In this document: in pieces, positions 31,299-40,790 of the stretch
Layout: the number at the start of each line of letters is the position of its first letter
Numbering within the stretch: position 1 is the first letter of the stretch
NCBI GenBank assembly: GCA_043777755.1
Contig: JAYWHK010000318.1
Span: forward strand, 1 to 41,417
Length of the DNA stretch: 41,417 nucleotides
Reading direction: 5' to 3'
DNA from: CANHEE01 sp043777755
Lineage (GTDB): Bacteria; Bacteroidota; Bacteroidia; Chitinophagales; Saprospiraceae
Notes under the pieces: model-generated
What the model saw: the letters and a program-made list of their open reading frames with translations, nothing else
The model's database searches: none
Told to the model about the DNA's origin: nothing
Program-made: the position numbers and the translations under genes

Positions 31299-34136
31299 TT
31301 AGAATTTAACGTTTAATGCAGCATTAAGCATTAATCCCAATTGAGAGAATTGAGAACCGTTGTAACCCAAAATGTCATAACGACCAGAGAAACCTAAGAA
31401 ACCTCGTAAAAGTGATTTCGCAGCGGGGTCATTTAAGATTTTTGCAGCACGAGCGGCAGATGCTGTTTTTTCAGCATCTGTTGTTGCAACTGATGAAGCT
31501 ACCAAATCCCATTGTGGTACTCTATTCAATAAGTTATTTACGTTCACTGTCAAAGAAATTTTGTCTGTGAAGCTATATCCTACACTTAAGTCAGTTACTA
31601 CGTTAGGCTTAAATACCGCTTTAATATCAGCCATAGCACCACCACCGTTGTCAAAGTCACGGAAAGCAGTAGAACCAAATAATGTGTTGTTTAAGTTCAC
31701 ATTAAATTTGCCCATTTGGTAATCCAAACCTAAGATAGCTTTGTATTGAGGACGGCTTTCAGTCAATAAAGATTTGATTTGCTCGTTCAAAATACTTGCA
31801 CCTGCCTCTTTAATTGGACGTGGTTCAGCAGGAGAGCCTACGATTTTGTTTTCAATAACAAAATTACCAGCCAAGTTAATAGCTAATTTGCCAGAACCCA
31901 ACATCAAGTTACGTTGAGAAATAACGACATCTACACCAGATGTTGCTGTTTCGATACCATTGATAAAGAATTGTACTGAGTTTAATTCAGCACCCTTACC
32001 AGTTGCACTACCTTTTAATATTTTTCCTAATTCTGTTTTAGGAGCTATTTCATTCTTATCAGGAGTAGAAATAGAAGAACTATATACGATACGGTCTTTA
32101 ACTCCGATGTTGTAATAATCCAATGTAACACTTAAGTTTTTGTTCAAATTCAGACCAACACCCAAGGCAATGTTTGTAGATTTTTCAGGTGTCAATTTAG
32201 GAATACTCAATAATCTTGCTTCTTTGCTATTGTTATTGAACAAACCAGAAGAAACAATCGTACCACCTGCAAATGATGCTTGGATAGATTGTGCATAGAT
32301 TTGGTGTAACGTTGGCGCACGGAAACCAGTAGAGAATGAACCACGAACTACCACTTTATCTTCAGCTAATTTGTAACGAGAAGATACTTTGAATACGTTT
32401 GCATTTCCAAAATCAGAGTATTTTTCAGTACGACCAGCAACATCAATCAAAAAAGCATCCGTAATATCCCAAGTCAAGTTGGCATAAGCACCTACGTTGA
32501 AACGAGAGTTTGTCGTTGCATTGATAGGGTTGATACCAGGGAAAGAGTTAGAACCTTGACCTACAAAAGAAGCAGTGTCACCAGCCATAATTTTGAAAGT
32601 TTCACTTCTTGCTTCTGTACCCAAAGACAAACTGATGTTGTCTGTCAAGTTTCTTGAAATGTCAATATTTCCTACCAAGTGACTGAAAGAAAAACCACCT
32701 GGTTTGAAAGAAGTTGGAGAACCCTTACCCAATGAACGATTCACTGTATTGTTAATTGTGTACAATTGAGAGTTTCCACCAGTTGTTAAAGAAACATCTG
32801 TTTTCCAACCGCCCAATTCGTTTTTAGCACCAATCGTAGCGTTGTAGTCTTTCATATCACCTTCAAATGTTGGCATATATCCGATGTAGCCTTTGTACAA
32901 ATCAACACCATCACTCTTGAAAGCCAATGTAGCATCAGTCAAATAGTTTTTGCCACCATTATCTGAGGTACTATGCAACAAACCACGATCTTGTCTCCAA
33001 TATGGTGTACGGAAGTTAGCGTTAGAAACTACTTTTTTCACTACCATTGCAGCATTAGCATACAATTGACCTTTTTCGCCAAAATTAACACCACCATTGA
33101 TTAAAAACTTAGCACCAGTGTTTTCTGCTGTACCATTGATGTTTCCACCCGTTGGATAATCTTTCAAGTAAGCCTTGATTAATTGATCATCAGCACCACC
33201 TTTGCCATCGCCAAAAGTAGCAATCTCCGTAGGAATGTCAATAATTCCAGAACGAACAGCATTACCTGTTTGATTCAAAGCAACCGTATAATTTACAAAG
33301 CTTTTTGCAGAACTATGACCACTATTCAAAGAAACAGCATAGTTGTTACCATCACCTTTGTGTGTTGTTCCAGCATTTACATTGAAAGAACTGTAGTCGT
33401 ACTTGCTTTTCAAAATAACGTTCATTACACCTGCGATAGCATCAGAACCATACTGAGCAGATGCACCATCACGTAAGATTTCTACACGCTCGATAGCTTC
33501 TTGAGGAATTGCTGATAAATCAACACCTGTTTCACCACGACCAGGAGAGAACTGTACATACAATAATGATGATAAGTTTTTACGCTTACCATTGATAAGA
33601 ATTAATGTACGGCTTGGTCCCATGTTACGAAGTTCGTAAGGGTCTAACAAAGTCGTCGCATCATTTACTGGCGTATTTGCAGTATTGAATGATGGCACAC
33701 GGTATTGTAACGCCTTGTCAAAAGTAGTTTGACCAGATGTACGCAAATCTTTTGCGCTTAAAATATCTACTGGAATCGGAGCGTCAGTTACTGTACGCTG
33801 TGTAGCACGGCTACCAACTGAGATAACAACCTCACCCAACTGACTTGCGTCAGCCGACATCATAACATTTACAACACCAGTAGCTGGAATTGCTACTTCT
33901 TGAGTCGCCATACCGATGAATGACAATACCAATGCAGTAGTAGAAGGAGATACACGAAGGCTGAACTTGCCATCTGCATCTGTTGTAGTGGCAGCGTTTG
34001 TGCCTTTCGCTTTGACATTAACGCCCGCTAAAGAGCCGTCTTTGTCTGATACCATACCCGAAACGGTACGATCCTGTGCAATTGCAGCTGATGTCATTAA
34101 CAACACCATTGCAATCATTTGTAACAGTTTTTGCAT
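31299..34136 (-). CDS. TonB-dependent outer-membrane receptor
   Basis: This 945-residue protein has a signal peptide (LLQMIAMVLLMTSAAIAQ). Residues about 22-95 are a carboxypeptidase-regulatory-like Ig domain (VSGMVSDKDGSLAGVNVKAKG, TTDADGKFSL). A plug domain (about 110-240) follows, with ALQYRVPSFNTA, LRNMGPSRTLILINGKRK, and IERVEILRDGASAQYGSDAIAGVMNVILK. The remainder is a 22-strand-type barrel, ending in Phe (ALNVKF). It imports a bulky substrate using TonB energy. No SusD-like lipoprotein follows, so a glycan-specific Sus pair is not indicated; the substrate is unknown. Confidence 0.93.
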   Translation of the reverse strand: MQKLLQMIAMVLLMTSAAIAQDRTVSGMVSDKDGSLAGVNVKAKGTNAATTTDADGKFSLRVSPSTTALVLSFIGMATQEVAIPATGVVNVMMSADASQLGEVVISVGSRATQRTVTDAPIPVDILSAKDLRTSGQTTFDKALQYRVPSFNTANTPVNDATTLLDPYELRNMGPSRTLILINGKRKNLSSLLYVQFSPGRGETGVDLSAIPQEAIERVEILRDGASAQYGSDAIAGVMNVILKSKYDYSSFNVNAGTTHKGDGNNYAVSLNSGHSSAKSFVNYTVALNQTGNAVRSGIIDIPTEIATFGDGKGGADDQLIKAYLKDYPTGGNINGTAENTGAKFLINGGVNFGEKGQLYANAAMVVKKVVSNANFRTPYWRQDRGLLHSTSDNGGKNYLTDATLAFKSDGVDLYKGYIGYMPTFEGDMKDYNATIGAKNELGGWKTDVSLTTGGNSQLYTINNTVNRSLGKGSPTSFKPGGFSFSHLVGNIDISRNLTDNISLSLGTEARSETFKIMAGDTASFVGQGSNSFPGINPINATTNSRFNVGAYANLTWDITDAFLIDVAGRTEKYSDFGNANVFKVSSRYKLAEDKVVVRGSFSTGFRAPTLHQIYAQSIQASFAGGTIVSSGLFNNNSKEARLLSIPKLTPEKSTNIALGVGLNLNKNLSVTLDYYNIGVKDRIVYSSSISTPDKNEIAPKTELGKILKGSATGKGAELNSVQFFINGIETATSGVDVVISQRNLMLGSGKLAINLAGNFVIENKIVGSPAEPRPIKEAGASILNEQIKSLLTESRPQYKAILGLDYQMGKFNVNLNNTLFGSTAFRDFDNGGGAMADIKAVFKPNVVTDLSVGYSFTDKISLTVNVNNLLNRVPQWDLVASSVATTDAEKTASAARAAKILNDPAAKSLLRGFLGFSGRYDILGYNGSQFSQLGLMLNAALNVKF

Positions 34137-34592
34137 ATTAAAACTAATTTTAATTAAATGAATAAAGTTTGATTAAATATTTATTTATGCAATATTACGA
34201 CGAAAATTTTAATTACAAATAGTTTCTTGATATTTTTTATCGCTTTTTGTAAAAAAAGTGAAACTTTAAAGCAAATCGTCTAAAATTTGTTAATTTTTTT
34301 AACACCGCCTTTGTTTTACACAAACAAGTATTCATTTTATTTCATTTTTAAAATAATTTAATATAAAATATTGATTATCAAATTTTTATAAATTTTTTTT
34401 TATCAATATAAAATCAAATAAGCTGTCACTAAAATAGTATAATTGGGTATTTTTCACAAAAAATAACTTATATATTTGCTTTGAAAAAATTATAAACCAA
34501 ATATTGAGTACTTGGCTAAAATAGTTGCTAATGTGGTTGTCCTGAAAAAACAGCTACCAATTTGATATGCCTACTTAAATCAAAAGTGAATC
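34137..34592. promoter_or_regulatory. 456-base intergenic region with promoter of the FIST gene
   Basis: On the plus strand TATATTTG followed by C (34471-34478) is a good -7 box, giving a leader of about 110 bases for the gene at 34593. No clear minus-strand consensus promoter is seen for the TonB receptor. The rest is AT-rich and holds no gene or repeat that I can support. Confidence 0.5.
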
Positions 34593-35729
34593 ATGCTAAC
34601 TAAAACTTTTTGTTCAAATTCTTTAGAAGAGTTTGAGCTAACACTAACTCGAATTGTTCGAGATGAATTTACCCCTACTTTGGCGATTGCATTTTGCAGT
34701 CCGCACATTGATATTTTAAGACTTATACAACTTTTCTCACAATTCAACATTCAACACATAGGTTGTACTTCCGCTGGTGAAATCTGTGACGCTGAATTAT
34801 TTGAAAATAAAATAAGTGTTTTACTTTTTGACATCAATCAAGATTATTTCAAACTTGATTTACTAAAAGGTGAGCAAGGCATCTATGAGTGTGCTAAAAC
34901 ACTTGCTCAAAATGCCAAAAATGCTTTTAAAAGTCCAGCTATTTTCATGTTGGGAAGTGGACTTAGCAATGATGGCGAAGAGATTGTGAGAGGTGTAAAT
35001 GAAATAATCAACAATGAATTTCCTGTTTTTGGTGGACTCGCTGGCGATAACCTCGAAATGCAAAAAACAAGTATTTTTTGTAATAATGCCATTTCAGAAA
35101 ATGGTTTGTCAGGTATTTTTTTCAATAGCGAATACATTGATATTCAAGGTGTTGCAGAAAGTGGCTGGAAAGCAATTGGCGTAACACACGAAGTAACGTC
35201 CGCTAAAGGAAATATTCTTTACACCATCAATAATGAACCTGCGGCAGATGTCTTTACTCGTTATTTTGGATATTTTGACACACCGAATCTAACGGACAAT
35301 CCTATTAGCACTATGAGCGCACAGTATCCTTTGCAAGTACAACGGGCTGATGATTATACCGTATTGCGTGCGCCTATTATGACAAACAAAGATGGTAGTA
35401 TGGTTTTGGTTGGTGCTGTAAAAAATGGCGATAAATTTCGTTTTTCGATGTCACCAGGTTTTAGTGTGATAAATAGTACAATTGATGCGATTTCGCATTG
35501 GAAAAATAAACAAGAGTTAAGTGCTGATGCGCTAATTTTAGTATCTTGTAAAGGTCGTCATGCCGCATTTGGCCCTATGCTTGATGACGAAATCGCTGGT
35601 TTATACAAGCAATGGCAAAAACCTATGATTGGTTTTTTGAGCTATGGCGAAATCGGTAATTTGAATGGAAAAGCCTGTGATTTTCACAACGAAACTTGCT
35701 GTATGGTGACGATTAGAGAAAAATTCTAA
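34593..35729 (+). CDS. FIST domain sensor protein
   Basis: This 378-residue soluble protein has an N-terminal FIST_N domain (about 25-215: FTPTLAIAFCSPHIDILRLI, IQHIGCTSAGEICDAELFEN, FPVFGGLAGDNLEMQKT, FNSEYIDIQGVAESGWKAIG) and a FIST_C domain (about 225-360: NNEPAADVFTRYFG, VLRAPIMTNKDGSMVLVGAVKNGDKFRF, ADALILVSCKGRHAAFG, PMIGFLSYGEIG). FIST domains are proposed small-ligand sensors and occur with signalling domains. No output domain is fused here. A cytosolic histidine kinase gene follows after 135 bases, so the two probably form one pathway; this is inference from order. Confidence 0.9.
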   Translation: MLTKTFCSNSLEEFELTLTRIVRDEFTPTLAIAFCSPHIDILRLIQLFSQFNIQHIGCTSAGEICDAELFENKISVLLFDINQDYFKLDLLKGEQGIYECAKTLAQNAKNAFKSPAIFMLGSGLSNDGEEIVRGVNEIINNEFPVFGGLAGDNLEMQKTSIFCNNAISENGLSGIFFNSEYIDIQGVAESGWKAIGVTHEVTSAKGNILYTINNEPAADVFTRYFGYFDTPNLTDNPISTMSAQYPLQVQRADDYTVLRAPIMTNKDGSMVLVGAVKNGDKFRFSMSPGFSVINSTIDAISHWKNKQELSADALILVSCKGRHAAFGPMLDDEIAGLYKQWQKPMIGFLSYGEIGNLNGKACDFHNETCCMVTIREKF

Positions 35730-35740
35730 ATTCGTTTATT

Positions 35741-35850
35741 TTAAATTCTAAATTCTACATTTGTAACGTATTCCCAAGCGTATAATCGTAGGAATTTGTT
35801 ACAAATTTAGAATATTAGAATCTTGAATTTAGAATTAGAAAATTTAGAAT
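35741..35850. repeat. TTTAGAATT-type intergenic palindrome
   Basis: ATTTGTAAC (35759-35767) and GTTACAAAT (35798-35806) form the inner stem, and repeated TAAATTCTAAATTC and GAATTTAGAATT words continue the pairing outward. It fills the gap between the FIST and kinase genes and may lower read-through or stabilise the upstream mRNA. Confidence 0.7.
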
Positions 35851-35864
35851 AAAATATAATATTT

Positions 35865-36836
35865 ATGACTAAGTATCAAAACTTGAAAGACCACGTTAAT
35901 TCACTCATGACTATTAGCTCAGAGGAACAATCTTTGCTTTTTTCACAAATAGATTTGCTTGAAAAAGACCAAAATCGAAGTGAATTTAAGCTCCAGCGTT
36001 TGGAAAAAGACCGTTCTATTGCTGTTAATCTGTTAGAAGAATCTGTGAAGGATTTGGCGCAACAGCGGGATTTGATTGCTGAAAACAATCAACTTTTGAG
36101 GAATCAATCAATTGCTTTGGAGGAGTCCACGAGCAAATTGTCGCATAGTTTGCAAGCATTGGAGCTTTCTTATGCTGAATTGGAACAAATCACTACGATG
36201 GCTTCGCATGATTTGAAAACTCCTTTGCGTACAATTCACAGTTTTGCACAATTGTTAGAGAAAAAATATTGGAATAGTTTTGATGATGAAGGTAAAAAAT
36301 ATTTGCAATTTATTATCAACGGGACGGATAAAATGAATGAAGTGATGAATGGATTTGTCAATTACACACAGACAAATCTTAACGACGCTGATTTTTTTGA
36401 AAATGATTTAAATGAAGTGGTGTACATGGCTATTGATAACCTCAAATTGGATATAAAAAGGTCTAATACAGTCATTCAAAATCACGTTTTGCCTTCTATT
36501 CAATCGCACAAAGGCGGAATGGTTAATTTGTTTCAGCATTTGATTGAAAATGCCATCAAATTCTCCAAACCAAATACTGCTCCTAAAATTAATATTTCTT
36601 CACAAAAAAGAAATAATCAATGGCTTTTTTCAGTAACAGACAATGGTACTGGTATTGATGAACGTTACAGCGAAAAAATTTTCGAGCCATTTCAAAGAGT
36701 CAATAATTTGGAAAAACCTGGCAATGGAATAGGATTGGCTTTGTGCAAAAAAATTGTACAGCTTCACCGTGGCGATATTTGGTTTAACTCTAAAATTGGT
36801 GAAGGCACGACTTTTAATTTTACGATTCCGAATTAG
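35865..36836 (+). CDS. Cytosolic sensor histidine kinase
   Basis: This 323-residue protein has no membrane segment. Residues about 20-110 form a coiled coil (SQIDLLEKDQ, LQRLEKDR, LLEESVKDLAQQRDLIAENNQLL). Residues 111-180 are HisKA with the phospho-acceptor His115 in ASHDLKTPLRTIHSF. Residues about 215-323 are HATPase_c with the N box HLIENAIKFSKP, G1 DNGTGIDE, F box IFEPFQRV and G2 GNGIGLALCKKIV. It autophosphorylates and would pass phosphate to a response regulator, but none is encoded nearby. The lack of an input domain, together with the preceding FIST gene, suggests FIST may provide the input. Confidence 0.9.
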   Translation: MTKYQNLKDHVNSLMTISSEEQSLLFSQIDLLEKDQNRSEFKLQRLEKDRSIAVNLLEESVKDLAQQRDLIAENNQLLRNQSIALEESTSKLSHSLQALELSYAELEQITTMASHDLKTPLRTIHSFAQLLEKKYWNSFDDEGKKYLQFIINGTDKMNEVMNGFVNYTQTNLNDADFFENDLNEVVYMAIDNLKLDIKRSNTVIQNHVLPSIQSHKGGMVNLFQHLIENAIKFSKPNTAPKINISSQKRNNQWLFSVTDNGTGIDERYSEKIFEPFQRVNNLEKPGNGIGLALCKKIVQLHRGDIWFNSKIGEGTTFNFTIPN

Positions 36837-36959
36837 TACATTATTTTTTAGTTATTTAATGTTTGCCATTGTTTGAAATGGTTCTAACTAATTGAAAACC
36901 AAAACAATACAACAATTTACAAACAATAACAAACCCTTAGAACAATGTGATTAGTAATA

Positions 36960-37006
36960 AAAAAAAGCGATAAATATTTGACAATCAAATATTTATCGCT
37001 TTTTTT
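36960..37006. terminator. Bidirectional terminator
   Basis: Arms of 22 bases (36960-36981 and 36985-37006; core GCGATAAATATTTGA/TCAAATATTTATCGC, loop CAA) pair perfectly with A and T tails. It lies between the convergent kinase and M23 peptidase genes. Confidence 0.9.
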
Positions 37007-37011
37007 GGTAA

Positions 37012-37058
37012 CACGAACTTTAGTTCGTGAAATCTACGTCGCCAAGCTGGAGCTTGGC
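37012..37058. repeat. Two adjacent 8-bp hairpins next to the M23 stop codon
   Basis: CACGAACT/AGTTCGTG (37012-37029, loop TT) and GCCAAGCT/AGCTTGGC (37041-37058, loop GG) are both perfect. The second is of the repeated extragenic palindrome kind often seen in bacteria and is GC-rich against its surroundings. Confidence 0.75.
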
Positions 37059-37062
37059 GGTA

Positions 37063-38397
37063 CTATGGATTCGCTGCAGCGATTGTTTTAGGACTTTGGT
37101 ATGGAATCGAAGCCATTTGGCTCACAATAGCATCTTTGAATTTTAAATATTCTGGCAAAGAATTTTTATCCATAAGTTGTGGTGCTGGAAGATTCGCTTT
37201 TAAGAAATTAACTTGTTGCCCATTTTTCCAAAAACGAAAACAAACGTGTGGCCCAGTTGCCAAACCTGTCGAACCTACATAGCCAATCGTTTGTCCTTGC
37301 ATCACTCGAACACCTGGACGCATACCATTTCCGATGCGGCTCATGTGCAAATATTGGGTTTCGTAAGTGCCATCGTGACGTAATTTTACAAACAAACCAT
37401 TTCCTCCTCTACGGGTTGCTTCTTCAACCGTTCCGTCAGCGATTGCCATAATTGGCGTTCCTGTTGGTGCAGCAAAATCAGTTCCCAAATGGGCTTTCAT
37501 GTGGCGTAAAATTGGGTGAAAACGCATACCAAAACGGCTCGTTACGTGAGAGAATTTCAAAGGAGATTTCAAAAATGTTTTTTTCAAAGGACGACCTTCC
37601 GCATCGAAGAAGCCTTTGAGATTTTCGCCATTTTCATACCATATAGCGTGATACTCTCTATCGCTGTCTGCGAAGTAGCCAGCCAATAATTTCCCAGTGC
37701 TTACTTTTTTGCCATTGACATAATTTTGCTCATAAATCAATTTGAATTTGTCACCTTCATTGATATGGTGAAAATCCACTGAACATTTCAAAGCGTCTTC
37801 CAATTTGTCAATAATGTCTAAACTCCAACCGTTATCTTCCATCGTATTCCAAAGATTAGATTCCACGATTCCAGAAGACATTTCTATGCGTGTTTCTACG
37901 GGTAACTGAACACGATTGACCGCTTGTGTTTTCAAATCAACTACCAAATGACTAAAAGCATCTGGTGAATAACAAAAATACGAAGGCGAATTGTCATTTT
38001 GATTTCTCAAAACCAAGTATTCTTTGCCAGTACGGAAAGTTCTTGTATCAAAAATGCCTTTGCAATTTTGGTCAATTCTGTCAATTTGAGTAGCTTTTAA
38101 GCCTGTTCCTTCTAAAAAATCTTTCAAACTTTCGCTCGAACCAATCTTTGCTTCTTTTACTTGAAAAGTATCTAAATTGAAACCGTAACGAAGGTTTGGA
38201 GCTTTCAAAGGAATTTCAGACAATTGAGGTGCTTTTTTCAAGCCCAACATCGAAGCCGAAGTCATCGGATTGTTGCTGTAATAAAGTGATGCACTTGCAA
38301 ATATCGTCAAACCCAAAGTCTTGGCAGCATTTGCAGGCTGCGAAAGATAGGTTTTTGACTGAGCAAGTTTTTCTTTTAAGAATGATTTAATTTCCAT
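37063..38397 (-). CDS. M23 family metallopeptidase (LytM domain) with a Cys in the HxH site
   Basis: This 444-residue protein has one membrane-spanning or signal segment (TLGLTIFASASLYYS, about 28-42), then LysM/OapA-like beta regions (about 75-270). Residues about 280-410 are a LytM/M23 domain: FSHVTSRFGMRFHPILRHMKAHLGTDFAAP with zinc ligands His303 and Asp307, QYLHMSRI with His351, and TGPHVCFRFWKNG. In most M23 enzymes this last motif is HLHFE; here the second zinc His is Cys386. I recall HVC(Y/F)RFW as a recurrent Bacteroidota variant, so it may be an active subclass. The role is expected in peptidoglycan cleavage or cell separation. It follows the Rpn-family gene by 3 bases. Confidence 0.88.
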   Translation of the reverse strand: MEIKSFLKEKLAQSKTYLSQPANAAKTLGLTIFASASLYYSNNPMTSASMLGLKKAPQLSEIPLKAPNLRYGFNLDTFQVKEAKIGSSESLKDFLEGTGLKATQIDRIDQNCKGIFDTRTFRTGKEYLVLRNQNDNSPSYFCYSPDAFSHLVVDLKTQAVNRVQLPVETRIEMSSGIVESNLWNTMEDNGWSLDIIDKLEDALKCSVDFHHINEGDKFKLIYEQNYVNGKKVSTGKLLAGYFADSDREYHAIWYENGENLKGFFDAEGRPLKKTFLKSPLKFSHVTSRFGMRFHPILRHMKAHLGTDFAAPTGTPIMAIADGTVEEATRRGGNGLFVKLRHDGTYETQYLHMSRIGNGMRPGVRVMQGQTIGYVGSTGLATGPHVCFRFWKNGQQVNFLKANLPAPQLMDKNSLPEYLKFKDAIVSQMASIPYQSPKTIAAANP

Positions 38398-38400
38398 TAT

Positions 38401-39294
38401 TTACAAGTTTTCTATTTGTTCTCTACTCAAATCAGTATATTTTATAATTTTTTCTATTAGTTGTTTGTCAGCTTTCATCTCTTTTGCTATTTTAATTTTA
38501 GTATCTGTTATTGTTTCTTTAATTGTTTCTTTAATTAATTTTTGTGCTTTATAATTTTGTGTTTCGACCCAACTCGCTTCACTGTGCAAATGCCTTGTAT
38601 CTCGTTCATAAGCGGCTCTTTTTCGAGGTGACAATTTCGCAACTTCTAATTTTTGTTTGGCTTTATCAATGCCTTTTGCCTTAAAACCATCTTTTACATT
38701 GCCTGTTTTTAAGAAATAAACCCATTCATCTAAGGTATCATTGACAGCATTTTCGTTGAAATCACCAGCTTTTATAAGATAATATTCAGGGTATAAATCC
38801 TGAGGCTTGTGTTTTTCGAAAATGGCTATTTGTTCTTCTGATAAAACCAATTCATCTTGATTATGAATGCCTTTAAATGTCGTAGTTCCATGATAAATAT
38901 AGTCCTCTCCTTGTCCAATTTGAAAATAAACTACACTAACAGATAATACTTTTTTGACTTTGGAGTAAGTTTCTCCTTTGACTATATTATCTACAATTGT
39001 TTTAGAAGTGCCAAATAAGATGCGTTGGAAATAATCGTACTCTTCATTGTTTTGTACTTCAACAATGATTAATTCTCCTTTTGAGTTTTTAACCATTATA
39101 TCTACTCGATTAAATTTATCTTTTTTCCTAGATTGATTACTTTCGCTCTCTAAGATTTCCAAAATCTGAATGTCTTCTTTGAATAATTCACTCAAGAAGC
39201 CTTCAAGAATATCAAAATCTGATTTGTCCCGGAACATATATTTGATAAACCAATCGAAGCGTACTAATTCTGTTATTTTTACTAAATTAACCAT
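38401..39294 (-). CDS. Rpn family recombination-promoting nuclease/PD-(D/E)XK transposase-like protein
   Basis: This 297-residue protein has the Rpn/PDDEXK-transposase pattern: DWFIKYMFRDKSDFDILEGFLSELF at the N-terminus, the nuclease core NRVDIMVKNSKGELIIVEVQNNEEYDYFQRILFGTSK (Asp and E-x-Q active site), and a C-terminal helical part rich in Lys, Glu and Ile (KETIKETITDTKIKIAKEMKADKQLIEKIIKYTDLSREQIENL). Rpn proteins promote RecA-independent recombination and are spread by horizontal transfer. It lies 3 bases upstream of the M23 gene on the same strand; the coupling may be accidental after insertion. Confidence 0.88.
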   Translation of the reverse strand: MVNLVKITELVRFDWFIKYMFRDKSDFDILEGFLSELFKEDIQILEILESESNQSRKKDKFNRVDIMVKNSKGELIIVEVQNNEEYDYFQRILFGTSKTIVDNIVKGETYSKVKKVLSVSVVYFQIGQGEDYIYHGTTTFKGIHNQDELVLSEEQIAIFEKHKPQDLYPEYYLIKAGDFNENAVNDTLDEWVYFLKTGNVKDGFKAKGIDKAKQKLEVAKLSPRKRAAYERDTRHLHSEASWVETQNYKAQKLIKETIKETITDTKIKIAKEMKADKQLIEKIIKYTDLSREQIENL

Positions 39295-39631
39295 GGCAAT
39301 AAATTGATTTACAACCTAATATAGTTTAAAAATTTTTATAATTTACAAATCCGAAAACACTACACAGGATAACGTAACATTTGATTTTGTAAATCAAATG
39401 TTTAATTATTTTCAAAAAAAACAGGGAAAGTTTAAGAAAAAATTGTGTAGTAAATATAATAATATAATCATTAAACACCAACTACGAATGAGTGGGACAG
39501 GCGTTTGAAGGGCAAAGATAGCAAAAGACATTAAACACAGTTCTTTTTCTTTGTTCTTTTTTTAAACTTTAACAAAATTAACCGTTTTATATATTTGTAT
39601 ATTGCCTTATTTTATTTTGATTTTCATGAAA
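39295..39631. promoter_or_regulatory. 337-base intergenic region with Rpn gene promoter and palindrome
   Basis: A minus-strand -7 box TATCTTTG followed by CC (39513-39520) could serve the Rpn-family gene with a leader near 220 bases. A perfect 12-bp palindrome, AACATTTGATTT (39376-39387) with AAATCAAATGTT (39391-39402), loop TGT, lies inside that leader. Nothing else is seen. Confidence 0.5.
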
Positions 39632-40786
39632 TTACTCGTAAAACTTCATTCCACTACTTGCCATTTTTCTTAAAATAGCCGAACAACGATAACGGTCTTC
39701 GTGGTAATAATTATACAGTTCGTCAAGTTGCTTTACAATATTTTCAATGCCGATTTCGTCTGCCCAAGCAAGAAGTCCTTTGGGATAATTAACACCTTTT
39801 TGCATCGCAGTATCTATGTCGTCACGATTGGCAATGTTGAACAAGAGTGCATCAGCTGCTTCATTTATCAGCATAACAACAACACGGTTAGCAATGTTTT
39901 TTTGCAAGTTTTCATCATTAACAATGCTTGGATTGCTTGCATTTTCAGCGTAATTGTAAAAACCTCGTCCTGATTTTTTACCAAACCAAGCCGCTTCAAA
40001 CAAGCGTTTTTGCGTCAAAGATGGTTTGTAGCGAGGCTCATAATAATTGGCATTAAAAATGCTTTCAGTCACTCGAAAATTAACGTCGTGTCCTATAAAA
40101 TCCATCAATTCAAATGCGCCCATTCTGAATCCACCAAAAGTACGCAAAGCGTGGTCAATCGTAGCAATATTGGCAATGCCTTCTTCTAAAATACGCAAAG
40201 ATTCGCTGTAAAAAGGTCGGGCAATTCTATTGACAATAAAACCTGGAGTATCTCTGCACAAGACTGTTTTTTTCTGCCAAGAGTCAATCAAGTGTTTGCT
40301 TTTCGCAACTATTTTTTCATCGCTTTGCAAGGCAGGAATAATCTCCACCAATACCATAATTGGGGCAGGATTGAAAAAATGAATTCCCACGACTCTACTC
40401 GGATTTTTACAAGCTGCGGCTATCGAAGTAATAGACAAAGACGAAGTGTTTGACGCTAAAATACATTCGTTGGAAACAATGTTTTCTAATTGTAGGAACA
40501 TTTGTTTTTTAATTTCGGCATCTTCGATAATTGCTTCGATAATCAATTGACAGTCAGATAGTTGTTCTATTTTTTCAGTAAAAATAAAACGACTAAAAAT
40601 AAGGCTTGCACTTACAATTTTCCCCTTTTCTTCTAATTTCAATAAAGTATTTTGAAGGTTATTTTTTGCTTTATTGATAGCATTAGGGAAGGTATCAAAC
40701 AAAACTACTTGATGTCCACTTTGTGCTGCAACTTGGGCAATTCCAGTACCCATTGCACCTGCGCCAACGATTCCGATTTTTTCCAT
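39632..40786 (-). CDS. 3-hydroxyacyl-CoA dehydrogenase (NAD-dependent)
   Basis: This 384-residue enzyme oxidises 3-hydroxyacyl-CoA to 3-oxoacyl-CoA. Residues 1-185 are the NAD-binding domain with KIGIVGAGAMGTGIAQVAAQSGH and LASNTSSLSIT, and VVGIHFFNPAPIMVLVEIIPA carrying the catalytic His. Residues about 186-280 are the C-terminal domain (TPGFIVNRIARPFYSESLRILEEG, FRMGAFELMDFIGHDV). A second copy of the C-terminal domain follows (about 295-384, VVVMLINEAADALLF, GVNYPKGLLAWADEIG), as in PaaH-type enzymes and unlike the approximately 280-residue Hbd. The physiological pathway (fatty acid or phenylacetate degradation) cannot be told. The gene starts 4 bases after the DUF1697 gene, so they form an operon. 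Confidence 0.93.
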   Translation of the reverse strand: MEKIGIVGAGAMGTGIAQVAAQSGHQVVLFDTFPNAINKAKNNLQNTLLKLEEKGKIVSASLIFSRFIFTEKIEQLSDCQLIIEAIIEDAEIKKQMFLQLENIVSNECILASNTSSLSITSIAAACKNPSRVVGIHFFNPAPIMVLVEIIPALQSDEKIVAKSKHLIDSWQKKTVLCRDTPGFIVNRIARPFYSESLRILEEGIANIATIDHALRTFGGFRMGAFELMDFIGHDVNFRVTESIFNANYYEPRYKPSLTQKRLFEAAWFGKKSGRGFYNYAENASNPSIVNDENLQKNIANRVVVMLINEAADALLFNIANRDDIDTAMQKGVNYPKGLLAWADEIGIENIVKQLDELYNYYHEDRYRCSAILRKMASSGMKFYE

Positions 40787-40790
40787 TTAT

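Noticed and set aside
31299..34136. SusC of a glycan-utilisation locus
   Set aside because: No SusD-like gene or glycoside hydrolase is adjacent; only a general TonB-dependent receptor can be claimed.
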